64,000 bases of DNA from Astropecten irregularis (lineage: Eukaryota > Echinodermata > Asteroidea > Paxillosida > Astropectinidae), in assembly GCA_963971285.1 (NCBI GenBank), contig OZ020249.1, forward strand, positions 3,782,001 through 3,846,000, written 5' to 3'. The notes under the pieces were generated by a model. That model did no database searches. It had not been told where the DNA came from and saw nothing but the letters and a program-made list of their open reading frames with translations. Numbering within the stretch: position 1 is the first letter of the stretch; each line of letters opens with the position of its first letter. A program made the translations under genes and the position numbers. Shown here in pieces: positions 27,191-40,046 of this stretch.

Positions 27191-27435
27191 AGGGGCCTTT
27201 TCCAAACCTCGGCTCCGGCTCAGGCTCCGGCTTCAGCTCCATTTCGTGACTCCATTTTTGAACAACAGGTATCAAAATAGAGGCTTTTGGTTACGGATTG
27301 GAAGTAGATACTCTATTTTGAACAGGAAAACAGAGATTCAGCTTCAATGAAAAGCCACAACCTACATTTTCAGCATATGGATGACAGCGCCGGAGCCTGA
27401 GCCAGAGCCGGAGCCGAGGTTTGGAAAAGGGCCCT
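27191..27435. mobile_element. MITE with short (GGCTCN)n ends, copy 3
   Basis: AGGGGCCTTTTCCAAACCTCGGCTCCGG at the left; GAGCCGAGGTTTGGAAAAGGGCCCT at the right. The body TATCAAAATAGAGGCTTTTGG...TTCAATGAAAAGCCACAACC is shared with copies 1 and 2. The hexanucleotide arrays are only a few units long, so this is the compact form. Confidence 0.85.
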
Positions 27436-28383
27436 AGTCCTTTAATCACCTCAGTCTTTCCAAATTTAACGGCCATTTTGACGCGATGATGAGTCGTTAC
27501 CTGCATGAGTGCCTCGTTTCCCCCCTCATATTTTAATACTAACGACATACTCAGTTGCTTTGGCCCAGGTCACTGTACAATATATGCATAAAATGCCTGA
27601 CTCCCCCCTCCTCCCCCCTCCTTGCAGCGACTTGCTCAAGGTTTTAACTTAATTTCTGGCCCACGTTGGGTTTAGTAACAGGATCATCTGATCTGGTTAT
27701 AGCACCACTACAGGGACAGCATTTGCATCAAAAGGGCCTTGGTATATTTTAAGGAGGTTGCCGTTTCCCAATGCACATTATGTCTTACCTCAGCCAAGCG
27801 TCTCTTCATATCATAAATATTCCAGTTTATCTGGAAGGTGTCTCGGAGCCGTGGCCGTTAAATCTTTAATTAAGAGATGGAAATTAAAGAGATTTATTTA
27901 TATTACGCACGGAAACAAAAAATTGCGTCTTAATTTAAGTCTACAGAAATGTGAATTGGTCACTGTAGTAGGTGTTCTACATTCATGTATTGCTCTTTTT
28001 TTTTATAAAAGGATCCCAAAGTACAAATTGGTTTGTTTGTCAACAATTATTGATAGGTTTTGCAACTACCATCAATATTTGGGTACACATTATCAACAAA
28101 TTTGACATGATCCTGGATTTTACAAAAAGAAATTATGATTTTTCAGAAAGTCTTCTAGAAAGGCAGTTGTCTTCTTGAAAAGATTTCAACTTGCTTCATC
28201 GGTGCCCTCCATGACCTCACATACATTGACTGAGTCCTTGCAGAATGTGTATATTGAATGATCAATCAATTCATACAGTATGTGTTTTTATGGACTAGCA
28301 GCATAGCATAATATATCAAAACAGCTGCAGTAAACTTGCTCTGTATTGTCTATGTTCATTTCTTTACACATCACAAACATGCT

Positions 28384-28747
28384 TTAAAGGTACAATACAT
28401 GATTGGTAAAGATCACAGAACAGCACTCACACTTTGTCTAATCCAACATGTCTATAAAATAACACACCTGTGAAAATTTGAGCTCAATCGGACATCCGAG
28501 CCACGAGAAAATAGTGAAACCCTGACTCAAATGTTCTTATAAAACATAGAGAATGGTTTTGATCTTACCCCGAGATCAAAACTGTTTTTGGTCTTTGTTT
28601 GACTCATTTCAGGATAAATATCCCATTTCAGGTGGAAATATTTGCACTGTATGTTTCTACCAGCACCATCTTCATATCCTGAAAGTTATACATAAATCTG
28701 TGAACATTTCTGTCTGGTTGGTTACCATTCCTGTACTGTACCTTTAA
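28384..28747. mobile_element. TTAA-flanked MITE, family B, copy 3
   Basis: TTAAAGGTACAATACATGATTGG at the left and CCATTCCTGTACTGTACCTTTAA at the right; same interior as 26268. Confidence 0.9.
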
Positions 28748-28936
28748 TATTGAAATCCACTCTCTCACCAAATTTCAGCCCAGGAATTTGGTGCAGGATA
28801 AAATTATGAGAAGAAAAATTGATCGATGAACAAACTGGAGTGGTTTGTGAAAACTTGAATATTACAAATCGGAAGAATAATGCTTGTTGGTTTGTGAAAA
28901 CACTGATATACATTCCAACTAGAAAGATTTATCAGA

Positions 28937-29600
28937 TTCATTAAGATTTTTGACTTAGAAAAATAGCAAAATGAGAATTTCTGAAGTTGATAAATCAGAT
29001 TTGTTAGAAATTATTTGTACATATATTTTATATGTATTTCCTAACGTTTTGAGTGAAAGTAAAATTGTTCCCGTCATTTTGCATGAAAATTCAAATGTTT
29101 GCAATCCATGAGTATTAGATATGTCATCTTAAAGGTTCACTGTAATAAAAACACGTATAAACTGAAATACATTTGTATTGTTATAAAACTTAACCTGTCT
29201 ATCATTGTTTATTCTAAAAAATATTGTATATAGAAAAAGGAGGTTTTTTAGACCCATTATTGAGCACCCCACTTTTCGCAACGAAAAACCTTGCTAACAT
29301 CACATGCAGAACGCCACGCAGTATACTTCGGTGGGAGCTTATACTAATTCTGTAGCTGACGTCACAAACTATCGTGGACTTTTTTGAGGGGCAGGGCATA
29401 CATGTATCAATTTTGTAACTGATTCGTCAAAATTAAGCACTTGCATACAAAATATTATTTATATTGTCATTAATTATGTGTTAAGCAATCATTTTAAAGC
29501 ACTTTCATCCCTTTCCCAAATTGTATTGCAGTGAATCTTTAACAATCCATGAGTATAAGATATGTCATCTTAAAATGCTGGCAGGTATGCACTGACAAAC
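28937..29600. mobile_element. Relative of the 447-962 repeat split by a third TTAA-flanked element (29129-29542)
   Basis: The outer sequence (AAATAGCAAAATGAGAATTTC ... CCTAACGTTTTGAGTGAAAG) is related to the tandem repeat at 447. The inner piece starts TTAAAGGTTCACTGTAAT and ends TGTATTGCAGTGAATCTTTAA. About 28 bases (CAATCCATGAGTAT-AGATATGTCATCTT) occur on both sides of the inner piece, an unusually long flanking duplication. Confidence 0.65.
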
Positions 29601-30498
29601 CAGTACAATACAGTTTTATTAAGGAGATTTAACAGAAAATATACCAATATATTTATTTGTTATTAAGGATACTCTTTAAATATGGTCGTTCAAATTCATA
29701 TGAAGAAAAAGGTAATATTATAGATAGATTTTTGTTCGTACAAGTCCTTAGAATTGCCTTTTTTCTGCCGTGCTACATGTAGGCGTACATGTACATGTAC
29801 ATTGTGTGATACATGTACATACTTAGTGATATTACATTGCACGACATATTCTGATTAGTTATGAAGAATCTCTTTCCCCACGAGCACAAATACTTCATCT
29901 CGCCGCGTGTCCTATTCAATAGCTTGTGGGATTACAGGTAAAATTTTTCCTAATCTGACAGGACTATTTCCAGCCCATATCAGCGGATAATATTTCACTT
30001 AGTCAGTGTAATTTGCCAGAGGAACTCCTGTAAAAAAATGTTTTATGAAGTGATATATCCACGGATACAAGCTTGACATGACCAAGCGTGCATGCAAGCG
30101 AGCAACTTGCAAGCGTGCGTGCGAGCAAGTGAGTTCATATTATAGATCGGTCTCTATGTGACTATATACGTACCCTATGGGTTGATTTGTCGGCGTGGAT
30201 GTCGGGAATATGTGTTGCCTGATATTGTATGGCTCTTGGCTGTGTGATAACGCACACCTATTTGTACTCGCTTTGGGATTTAGCCGATTGCCTTTTTATA
30301 AATGAGGTCATCCATCTTGGTTGCTATGATGAGGATGACTTCTTTACCTCGGTCCGTAGATTGAGACGATGAGATGTAATGAAGTCTGATTCGTTCTAGA
30401 ATGATGTCTTTATAATACTCATTTGGGACATAGCTTCAAGATGATTGTTTGAGGTTATTATTCCTGGATGTTTTGTTTAAATCAGGATCTATAGGCCT

Positions 30499-30743
30499 GG
30501 GGCCAATTTCATAGAGCTGCTTAGCACAATTTGCTAAGCATGACATTTCTGTCTTTATAGTAAAAACAGGATTAACAACCAAATGTTTGTGTGTTGTGTA
30601 TCACTTGCACTCACTCACTCTTTGGCTGTTGTTCGCCGACCATGAATATCAGAATGGAATTTTAATGGTGGTTTGTTTTATTTGACAAGCTATTTTTGTG
30701 CTAAGCAATTTTATGTGCTAAGCTGCTCTATGAAATTGGCCCC
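30499..30743. mobile_element. MITE with GGGGCCAATTTCA ends, copy 3
   Basis: GGGGCCAATTTCATAGAGCTGC at the left and AGCTGCTCTATGAAATTGGCCCC at the right. Inner TTAGCACAATTTGCTAAGCATG and CAACCAAATGTTTGTGTG. Confidence 0.88.
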
Positions 30744-32104
30744 TGATGGTTTGAAGTCATTCTAATTGTAAATTTCCATGGCAACAAAACATGATGATGA
30801 TACTAGTCAGTCTGATTTGTTTTGACACAGAAAAAATAAGGAAATCATGGTATATGCATTTTTTTTATTACCCAAAATTGTATTGAATACAAATTTATAT
30901 TCTAATCATACACATAAAAGAATATAATTTATGTCTCATGGTATTACTGCAAAATCAATTGCTTTGATTTATATTTGGCTAATTTATTCTGTACATCTTC
31001 CAGGTTTTTCATGTCTCTCATTTGAAGTGCAGTTACAGAAATGTTTAAAATTTTGGAGATCGCAAAATTTTGTTTGTATTTTCATGGCAAATGAATCAAA
31101 AAAATGCTTTTGCTGTTTTAGTTAAGTTATACTGATAGTGGGACTGTTAGTGTACTGATGGTTTCAGACAAGATTATGCTGAAACTTGTTATGTTGAAAT
31201 TCACTATATTTGGTTAAAAAAAGACAAATTAGATATCATTTTTTTTTTAAGTGAAACATTTCCCTTTAAAATTCTGTCGCCATAGAGAAAACAACAGCTG
31301 AATGCTTAAAAAAAAAGCATCAGCTGCTTTTGTTTTTCGCTAACTCAACGAGAAATGTACATCGTGAAAGCCCACAGTTGCATTCATTGATTACATTGAG
31401 CATGAAATAGGGACCGTCCCTGCCCTTACATATACAGACCCGGCCGAACCAACCTATGCTGTGTGTGTGTGTATAGGGAAGTCAGCGACATTTATTCCAA
31501 TTCGCCTTGCATGAATAACGGTCCATTGGTTTATCAAATCAAGACTCCCGCGAGGTGTTTGTCGTCTCGTAAGCCGATCATGGGCAGCGCCGAGACCGTT
31601 AGTCTGTAAAATGAGAGTACAATGTGGCGTTTTGTCATTGGCCACCGTTTGCGACGACGCTTAAAAGCATGTAAATAATGGTGCAACTCAGTACCCATCC
31701 TGCCTGTATTCCAACAGCACCATGCTCTTGGCCGGTAAAGTCTAACAGTAGTCGGCAGATATCTTGCATGAATTAAAAAAAATCCTATGGAAAGAATATT
31801 CGACTCTTTTAATTTCTTGAAAAGAACAAATTATTTTTGTGGAAGGGGCAGCTGAGATTCCTTAAAGATTCACTGCATCGTATTTGTGTTGCAGTGAGGC
31901 TCATTGTTGAAAATTGTTTATTTAAAAAAAAAAAGAATTATGGAGTAATAAAATTCTATAACCAAGGGTATATCGTGTAGAACTTTATTTTCAGGTCTAA
32001 GGAGGAGACAAGATTTATGGTTTAAAATGTGATCCATTTCACTGAAATCACTGAAATTTTTCCTTTTCCTTCCAACAGAATATGACCAGTAATGAACTGT
32101 ACAT

Positions 32105-32642
32105 TTAAAGGTATAATACATGATTGGTAAAGGTCATAGAACAGCAGTCACATTTGTCTATAAATCCAACATTTACAGAAAAAAAACACACCTGTGAAAA
32201 TTTCAGCTCAATCGGACATCTGAGTCACAAGAAAATAGCAAAACCTGACTAAATTTTCTGATAAAATATAAAGAAAGGTTTTGATCTTTATACCTCGAGA
32301 TCAAAACTGTTTTCGGTCTTTGTTTGATAAATTTCTGGATAAATATGCCTCTTCAGGCGGAAATATTTTAACGGTATGTTTCTACCAGCACCATCTTTAT
32401 ACCCTGAAAGTTCTATGTAAATCTGTGAACATTTCTGTTCGGGTATGTTACCACTCCTGTATAGAGGTTATTCACTGACGTCATAAAATCACGTGATTGG
32501 CCATCAAGCTTTTCTATGTTGTCCATGGTTACCCGTAGGACACTGCACAATGCCTGTGCACTGAAGCGTATTGTTTCGCGTGTGCAATCATTGTGCTTGA
32601 CGGCCAATGACGTCACGTGAATAACCTCTATTGTACCTTTAA
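32105..32642. mobile_element. TTAA-flanked MITE, family B, copy 4, carrying a nested palindromic MITE (32464-32628)
   Basis: Outer ends TTAAAGGTATAATACATGATTGG and TGTACCTTTAA. The inner element begins GAGGTTATTCACTGACGTCA and ends CAATGACGTCACGTGAATAACCTC, with TA on each side, as for Tc1/mariner-type insertion. Both inner arms carry TGACGTCA-type CRE palindromes and CACGTG motifs. Confidence 0.85.
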
Positions 32643-33070
32643 ACAGTCTATTTAAAGGTAATTTTTCTTCACTTGTTTTTAATGAAAGGAAGAGGGGACT
32701 TAATTCCCTTAAATGAGATTATATTGAAGGGCAGCCTGTAGGCATCAGCATCATTTGAAAGCAGATTTACCTGGATAATCTGAAACAATCATAAACTCAA
32801 AATTGATTATCCTTCCACCCCTCTTTACTTTATTCCTCACTTTGATGGAGCTGTTTGCACATGGTGATGAAAAAGCAGAGACTGTGCATTCAAAACTAGG
32901 ATCATGTTTGTCTCATAAGTTATGTCAAAGTTATGTCAGTGTATATGTTTCGATTATAGGAAAATCAAAAGTAAGGTATAAGGGTTTAGGGCATAATCCT
33001 TCTTTCGACCTTTCAGCCTTTTTTTTTGTAACCCGCGATGCCTTGAGTTGAATCTTGCATACCATATAGG

Positions 33071-33194
33071 TCGATTTCATGAAGCCCTGCGATCATTTGA
33101 GTACTTGAGTTATGAAGGATAACCCATCATAGGGGGCCTATGCATCAAAAGTCCTACGATTGATAGTAAGTTACAAAGAGTTTGGTGAAATCGA
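33071..33194. mobile_element. Small MITE with GTCGATTTCA / TGAAATCGACCCC ends
   Basis: GGTCGATTTCATGAAGCCCTGCGATC at the left, AGTTTGGTGAAATCGACCCC at the right. Shares GTCCTACGATTGATAGTAAGTTAC with the inverted copy at 15178. Confidence 0.8.
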
Positions 33195-33389
33195 CCCCAG
33201 ATGGGTCATGTTTGTTTGTTTCTTGGAGAAAAATCTTCTATACCAATATCTAATATCATTCATTAAATGTGAAAAATTCATCAAAAACTGCATTCACATT
33301 TTTTAGAAAACAAAAGTGGCAGAGTCTGCTTTTGTAAGTGAATTTATCTATGAATATTATTGGATTCGATTCACCCCGTTGACCCAAGC

Positions 33390-33462
33390 TAGCTCAGTGG
33401 CCTAGCGGTATGGCATCTGCACTACTAAGCAGGAGATCGTGGGTTCAAATCCCACCTGAGCA
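33390..33462 (+). pseudogene. tRNA-like sequence (tRNA pseudogene or SINE head)
   Basis: TAGCTCAGTGG fits a Pol III A box and GTGGGTTCAAATCCCAC is a perfect T arm with B box. GCTCAG and CTGAGC pair as six bases of an acceptor stem. The anticodon region CTGCACTACTAAGCAG gives a four-pair stem and an eight-base loop, so no normal anticodon can be assigned. Most likely a decayed tRNA or the head of a different SINE from the 26858 family. Confidence 0.55.
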
Positions 33463-34586
33463 AGCATGTGATTTTTTCGCATGCACTCACAAGCACTGAG
33501 TTTACAGTACTCATCCACGTTGGTGAAGGGCATGCATGCCTACTTTGCATATTATGAATTTGTCTAGGTCCCGTATAGTCTTTATTTTATTATTTTAAAC
33601 AGAAATAAGTTGACACAAACTCCCTTTTTTGTAGACTTTACGAGTGGATTTCTGGAATATAAAAATATGAATATGAAATTTTTTTTCTAGTATGAACTTT
33701 ATAAATTAAAAGCTTTTAGACCAAAACTAAATAAAGATTTTGATCCAAGGCTACAAAGCCTATGTACTACCTTTAACTGCACTTTTTTACAAATGCCACT
33801 GTCACTGACTGACAGGGGAGGAGAATTTCAGTTGCCATTTTGGTTCTTTATTTTATTTTTATGGGGCTACGCATTCTGACACCCACGTTGTGCAATTGGA
33901 GAGCTTTAAGTTAGGCAAATCTGTAATCCCATTGTAGCCCAAACTGGGTCAATTCAGTCAAGCTCGGCTGGTTGTCTTTGATGTCGGCTACCAGACCGCT
34001 GGTCCAGAGAATGGTTAGCATATCCCCAAACTCAACGAGTTGCTAGCTAGCCAGCACGTTTGTGTCCTTAACCACTATAAACTGGGTCAGTCGTGGCATA
34101 TTTCTTCCATGCCTGAATGCCCACTTAGTACCAGGGTAGTTGTCTGACTATACCCCTGGAATAGGGACCATGATGCGCCTCAATTGCATAAAACCTTTCT
34201 GAAAAGTATCAATACCCATTTTTTATTCCAACGTCTGGACTGTTACATCTCCTCGTTATTGTAGAGAAGATTCACTACCAGCTTGAGACCACTTCAGAAT
34301 ACTTCCCTGATGTGAGATTTAGGTTTTTCTTGTAATTTAGAAAGTTTCATTGTTTAGGAGTCAGAAATCAACTATTAGAATCACACGTAGACTGACTTCA
34401 TTGACAACTCACATTCATTAGGTTCATTAATTAGTCATGGACTTTTTGTCTTGCCGATGGTAGTTGTCTTAATTACGACAGTTGCGTCTTTTGATGAGCT
34501 GTTTCTAAATTGCCTTAATTGCCTGATTGAATTAGAGGTTCCTTTGATCGGCCGCAACGAGGTTATGTCCAGTCGGTCAGTAATAC

Positions 34587-35180
34587 TTAAAGGTAGTATC
34601 ATACTTTGGTTTTTGTCAAAGAAATACAGATTCATGGGCAAAAATATCAAGGAAGATACAGTAAAGGTAATCTATGAAAATTTCAGTCCCATACGGTGCC
34701 AACTTTTTGAGAAAACAATGAAAAACGGCCACAGTATTTCTTAAGTCTTTTCTCTTTTATTTTTGATCTTTTTAAAGATCAAAAAGATTTTCAGTCATTG
34801 TTTTATTAATTTATGGATAAATACACCATTTCAGGCAGAAATATTTTAACGGTAGGATTCTACCAGCATCATCTTCATACCCTGAAAGTTATATGTAAGT
34901 CTGTGAACATTTCTGTTTTGGTCTCTTACCAAAGTATGATACAACCTTTAAAGGTATAATACATGTTTGGCAATGGTCACAGAACAGCACTCACACTTTG
35001 TCCCAAGAAAATATCAAAAAAACAACTTGTTTTTCTTAATGAATGTTTTTTATCTTGCCGAAACGTCAATTAATTATTTGACGCTTTACTAAACCAATAT
35101 ATAGCATTTCAGGCAGAAATATTTTAGCAGGGGATTTCTATCTTGTCCATCTTTATACTCTGTAAGTTATCTATTTTGGT
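34587..35180. mobile_element. Family A TTAA MITE (34587-34951) directly joined to a truncated family B MITE
   Basis: Family A in reverse orientation: TTAAAGGTAGTATCATACTTTGG ... CCAAAGTATGATACAACCTTTAA. The next element starts in the same bases, TTTAAAGGTATAATACATG, and breaks off around 35180. Open frames here are repeat translations. Confidence 0.85.
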
Positions 35181-37192
35181 TTGTTTCACTGGTGTCGATT
35201 TCTTTTCATGATTGGGGGGGATGATTGGTAATTTGTTGTCCTATGCGAGGGAACGAAGTGACCGAGCGGGGGGAGGCTGTGGGAGGGGGGATACCCCCCT
35301 CCCAAACCAGGGACTTTTTGATAAAAACAGAGTCGAAAAGTCGCATTTTAGAGCATTTAAAAACGATATTCAGAAGAATTAAACAGTATAAATTCACTGC
35401 GGAGACTCAAAAAACAACAAGGATCATGTAATATTTCTATACAATGAATTTGAATGATGTTCAACCTCGAAATATTGGGGGGGGGGTGATAATTCACGCC
35501 ATCCCCCCCACCACAAATATTGGGCCCCCATCCCCCCGGGATCGACACCCATGGTTTGTTTCCAATCCTGTACTGTCCACTAAAATGACCACGGTATGTG
35601 CAGTTCTATTATAAAATGTGTACTAAAGCCGTATGCTTATTCGTTCTGTATAATTATTCACAACTCTTCTGCTGAAAGCGGCCATTACTGTACCGTTGCT
35701 ATGGTAAATAATACTGCCCACAAATGCTGGTGTAGGTTCTCTTAAAATGTCGTTGCAAAGCATTATGATTATTATTATCATCACACAAAGGCGTCTGATA
35801 ATTTGAAGGCTGTATGCCTTTCATTATTAGATAATTATTTTATCCGGTCATTGAATACAAATGTCACCATGGTTAAAGCTCAGTTCTCCAACCTCCATAA
35901 GTATGGACGATAACCTCGGCCATATTTTTGAGGCTGAGTGTTTAGTCACACTGGTGTACCTGGAAGAATAGAATTTTGTTCGGTTGAGGTAGGACACGTA
36001 ATTTTCCCTCTTTGCAAAGAGTGCATTAGCCCACCTCTAAGGATTTCCATACATGCACATGAATTTCAGCCTCCCTTGATGAAGAGCGCAGTTGATGCAG
36101 TGGAATAACGATGGAAATTTTCAGCGTAGAATTTCCACTCGGACGAAATGTGTCGTAATTTATAAAAAAAAGAAAAAAAAGGTGTGTCGCCCAGGTTGGT
36201 CTTGCCGGCGTTGCGTAGACATTTTAGTCATAATGTGCACTTCTGTGTGTGGAGACCCTTAAAATGTGCTCGTGAATATTTTGTTTCTCTATTAAAGTAC
36301 TTGATACTTGTTCATATAATGTAAATATTCGCATTGTGGTTGCCAGGACTTCAGATATAGAGTGTCTTAAACAACGTGTGCGTTAGACTCTCAGTCTACA
36401 CTGCAGGAACAAGTAGATCAATGGAAATCTATTCAGTTTTACATTGTAATACACACTGCTCTCATCATGAGCACGCTGTCTGGAGCCAAAATTATTATTT
36501 TGTTGTCCAGGAATTCCAAACATGAAGCCTGGTATTAACATCTGCCGGGGCTGGAGTATATAGAAGCCGTCCGTGGGGTGTATTTCAGTTCATGGTTAGT
36601 AGCGTTGTCTCAGCGATGTTGTCTTGATGAATCCGTGGAGAGAGACCCAGGTGCTTCATTGTTTAGCGCCGGGCCTCTATGCGTTTCCCTTAACAAACCT
36701 GCCGTCCCCTCGCATCAGGATCAATAACGGCCGTTCTATTTTTGACAGCTCTCTTAGAATTTCGTCCGTTTGAGAACTGCTGTGATGAATTGTATGGAGA
36801 TTCTCTCCCCCTCTTTCTCTCCCCCACTCTCTCCCCCTCTCTGGTGATTTCTTCTTCTTCGTCTTCTTCTCCTCCTTTACATTGTGTTGTGTTTTTGTGC
36901 AGGAATGCAGAAGACGTCAAGTCAGCATTGCTTATTAAAGTCAAGATGCAACAATTGAATTGTGTAAATTCACGCAATCTGCTTTTCCCTAATGTATTTA
37001 TCTGGAGACTCCTCATCACCTGAGGTGATATCTTTGTTTAGGGTGGGGGGTGGGGGAAGTCTACTTCATTTAATCATTTCTGCCTGTCTGTGTTGTATAA
37101 AACTTGATGAGGCGCGGTCTAACCCTCCCCCTCCCCCAAACAAATGCAATTTAAAAATCAAATTCTGGAAAATAATTTATCCTTTCAGTTAT

Positions 37193-37397
37193 TAAGGGCC
37201 AATTACATTCAAAAAAACGTATTGTGTAGGCTAAAGGTGCATGCTTTTCTACTGCTAAAAAGACATAGCAGTAATGAGTATTAGGAGAAGGGTCTAGCCC
37301 TCCCGGATCCCCCCCCCACCCCCCCAACAAAATTATTGGGTCTTCAAAAATAATGGCTCTTCTAGCCCCCAAAATATTGGCTCTAGAACCGCGTTTG
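37193..37397 (-). mobile_element. G-rich dispersed repeat, second copy
   Basis: Reverse complement of 9418-9700. Shared phrases include GGGTCTTCAAAAATAATGGCTCTTCTAGCCCCC and GGCTCTAGAACCGCG. C runs replace the G runs. Confidence 0.7.
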
Positions 37398-37599
37398 AAC
37401 TTGATGGTGTGGCATTTATATGGCTGTGTCAGGGGAATGGGGGTTTGCGGAGATTTGAAATACCAAGTATTTGATGAATGCCTTAAATTGATCAAGTTTC
37501 TCAGTCTGTAGACGGCCAAGTATTCAAGTCTGAATGTCAAGTTCACATCTGGCTCAGAGCCACACAGCTTCAAAAAAAGGACAGTAATATTAGATGGTG

Positions 37600-37898
37600 T
37601 TAAAGGTACAATACATGATTAGTAAAGGTCACAGGACAGCACTCATACTTTGTCTGATCAAACGTGTACACGAAATAATAAACCTGTGAAAATATGAGCT
37701 CAATCAGACATCTTAGTCACAAGAAAATAGCGAAAAACCCAACTCAATTTTTCTTATAAAACATGAAGAATGGTTTTGATCTTACCCCGAGATCAAAACT
37801 GTTTTCTGTCTTTGTTTTACTAATTTCTGGATAAATACAGCATTTCAGGTGGAAATATTTTAACGGTATGTTTCTACCAGCATCATCTTCATACCTTG
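37600..37898. mobile_element. TTAA-flanked MITE, family B, copy 6, right end missing
   Basis: TTAAAGGTACAATACATGATTAG at the left, central GATCTTACCCCGAGATCAAAAC, then stops after CAGCATCATCTTCATACCTTG. No right TTAA end was found. Confidence 0.85.
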
Positions 37899-38273
37899 AG
37901 TGAAAGGGGATAATTAAAACAACTTAAGTGAGGGTGTCCTTTTTGTTAGTTCCAAAAATTGTTCGGACGAATGATCTTTGGAAAAGACACTAAATCTTGA
38001 TTTCCTTGAAAAACCCAGCATATGATGAACCAAGATTTCCCATGGTGACTGTTTGCACTGTTTACAAACGGTTGAGTCCATTTTCTGACTCAAATTCAAT
38101 AATTGTTTTTTGGAGGCCTTGCAAATCCTATATGCTCCCTTTAATGCAAAGTCTCTTCCATTTGATCAATGCAGTAATGAATTAGGTGGATATTCTTGTC
38201 AGGAGGGGTGTGCGTGTGTGTGTTGTGGGGGGGTAAGTCTGGACTATTGAATCCGTAGTACATTGTACACTAG

Positions 38274-38638
38274 TTAAAGGTAGTATCATACTTTGGTAAG
38301 AAACGAAAACAGAAATGTTCACAAATTTACGTATAACTTACAGGGTATGAAGATGGTGGTGGTAGAAACATACCATTAAAAATTGTCCACCTGAAATGGT
38401 GTATTTATCCAGAAATTAGTAAAACAACGACCGGAAATCTTTTTGATCTTTTAAAAGATAAGAAATAAAAGAGAAAAGACTTAAGAAATACCGTGGCTGT
38501 TTTTTCACTGCTTTCTCAAAAAGTGGGCACCGTATGGGACTGAAATTTTCACAGATGACTGTTACTGTACTTGTCTTGATATTTCTGCCCATGAATCTGT
38601 ATTTCTTTGACAAAAAAACAAAGTATGATACTACCTAA
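38274..38638. mobile_element. TTAA-flanked MITE, family A, copy 4
   Basis: TTAAAGGTAGTATCATACTTTGG at the left, CAAAGTATGATACTACCTAA at the right. Central TTTTGATCTTTTAAAAGATAAG. Confidence 0.88.
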
Positions 38639-40046
38639 GGGGAAAACCTGAAATGATGGAGGAACGCACGTTTGGATATTGTTTTCCTGTTTTTTAATTC
38701 AGACATAATTTCCTCTAGTTCTGTGAATCGCTATTCTTCATTTTCTATTCTCCTTCCTCGCCATACATCGTGTGCATTCTTTATGCTGTCAGCGGCAGAC
38801 GTTTTTTTGTAGTGTGCGTATGTGTGTGCAGCTTGTAGTACATATCATGTCACATTACAATCAATGAAAAGGAATTAAACCGCTGTCTGATGTTAATACC
38901 GGAGGAAATCCTCACTCAGCGTTACCATGGTAACCTCTTGTCAGGAAAATGTATACTTATTTGATATTTTTTACGAGCTAGTGACACTTATGTTTATTCA
39001 TTTGTAAAATATATTTAATTAATCTTATGGTATTACTATTAAGAAAATTATACAAAGATATCTTTAAAAAAAAAATGCTGATTTGGAGGATGTTTGTGTG
39101 CATGTTTGTTTTTGGGTTTTGTTTGGGGTTTTGGTTTTGTTTGAGTTTGGTCCTTTTTTTCCTAATTTTGTCCTTTTTTTTCTTAATTTTATTTATTTAT
39201 TTATTTATTAACCAAGACCAACAGCAATACAAATCGCCAATTACAGGATGGTTATTAACATAATAAACAAACAAGCACAAACAAACACTCAGACAGCCAA
39301 CAGACAGACAAGTAAATACACAGATAAATAAATCCATATGTATATCTATAAAAGAGTATTTACAACAATTTGAAAAATGCTTTTATTAATAAAAGTTTCT
39401 GGTTCAAGATTGGACAAATTTATATATTGGAGATTCTTCTATCCATTGACGCAGCACTGATTCCCCTCCATGGAAAATTACATCAAATTCAAATAATGAC
39501 ATACGGGCAGGTGTTATTGGTCAAGCCATCTTCCGTGAGATACTGGACGTGACATCGTACATCGATACGATTAGGGCATTGAACCTTGCAGTGGAAAGTT
39601 TCTGCCTCTTTAATAGACTTTTCTCTTGAAGAATCTTTGCTTTCAAAATGGTCTTTATTCACGAAGATGAAAAAAAAAAAAAGTCGGCCTGAATTGGCAG
39701 TCTTGAAATGTGTGCTAAACAAGAGTTGAATTCCTTGAGTCATGAGGCTTGCTCAGTTGAGAGGTTTCCTATTGTGACAGCGGCATACTTAACCCCTTTG
39801 CCTAGATGTCCGTAATTGACAGTGCCCACTTTATAATGGCAGTTCAGTTCCAGTCTTCACTGCGAATGAGACAAGATGTGACACAGTCACAAACGCTTCT
39901 ACATCTTTCTTGACGTATCAAGAACCACTGAGAGTCATGATATCGGTCTGAGCACGTAGATGGGCTGCTGTTTGATCTAACTTGTTTGCTGAACTGTTGA
40001 TCCACCTATAAACGTGTTTAATGGTGCTCATATGCTGGAGCCTTAG

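Noticed and set aside
34451..34744. 97-residue open frame ending in FLSKKYRFMGKNIKEDTVK
   Set aside because: The second half is a translation of the family A MITE; the same peptide fragments appear at 13244, 38416 and others. The first half shows no domain.
37151..37573. 140-residue open frame on the minus strand
   Set aside because: Half of it is the G-rich dispersed repeat also found at 9418; no domain or codon pattern supports a gene.
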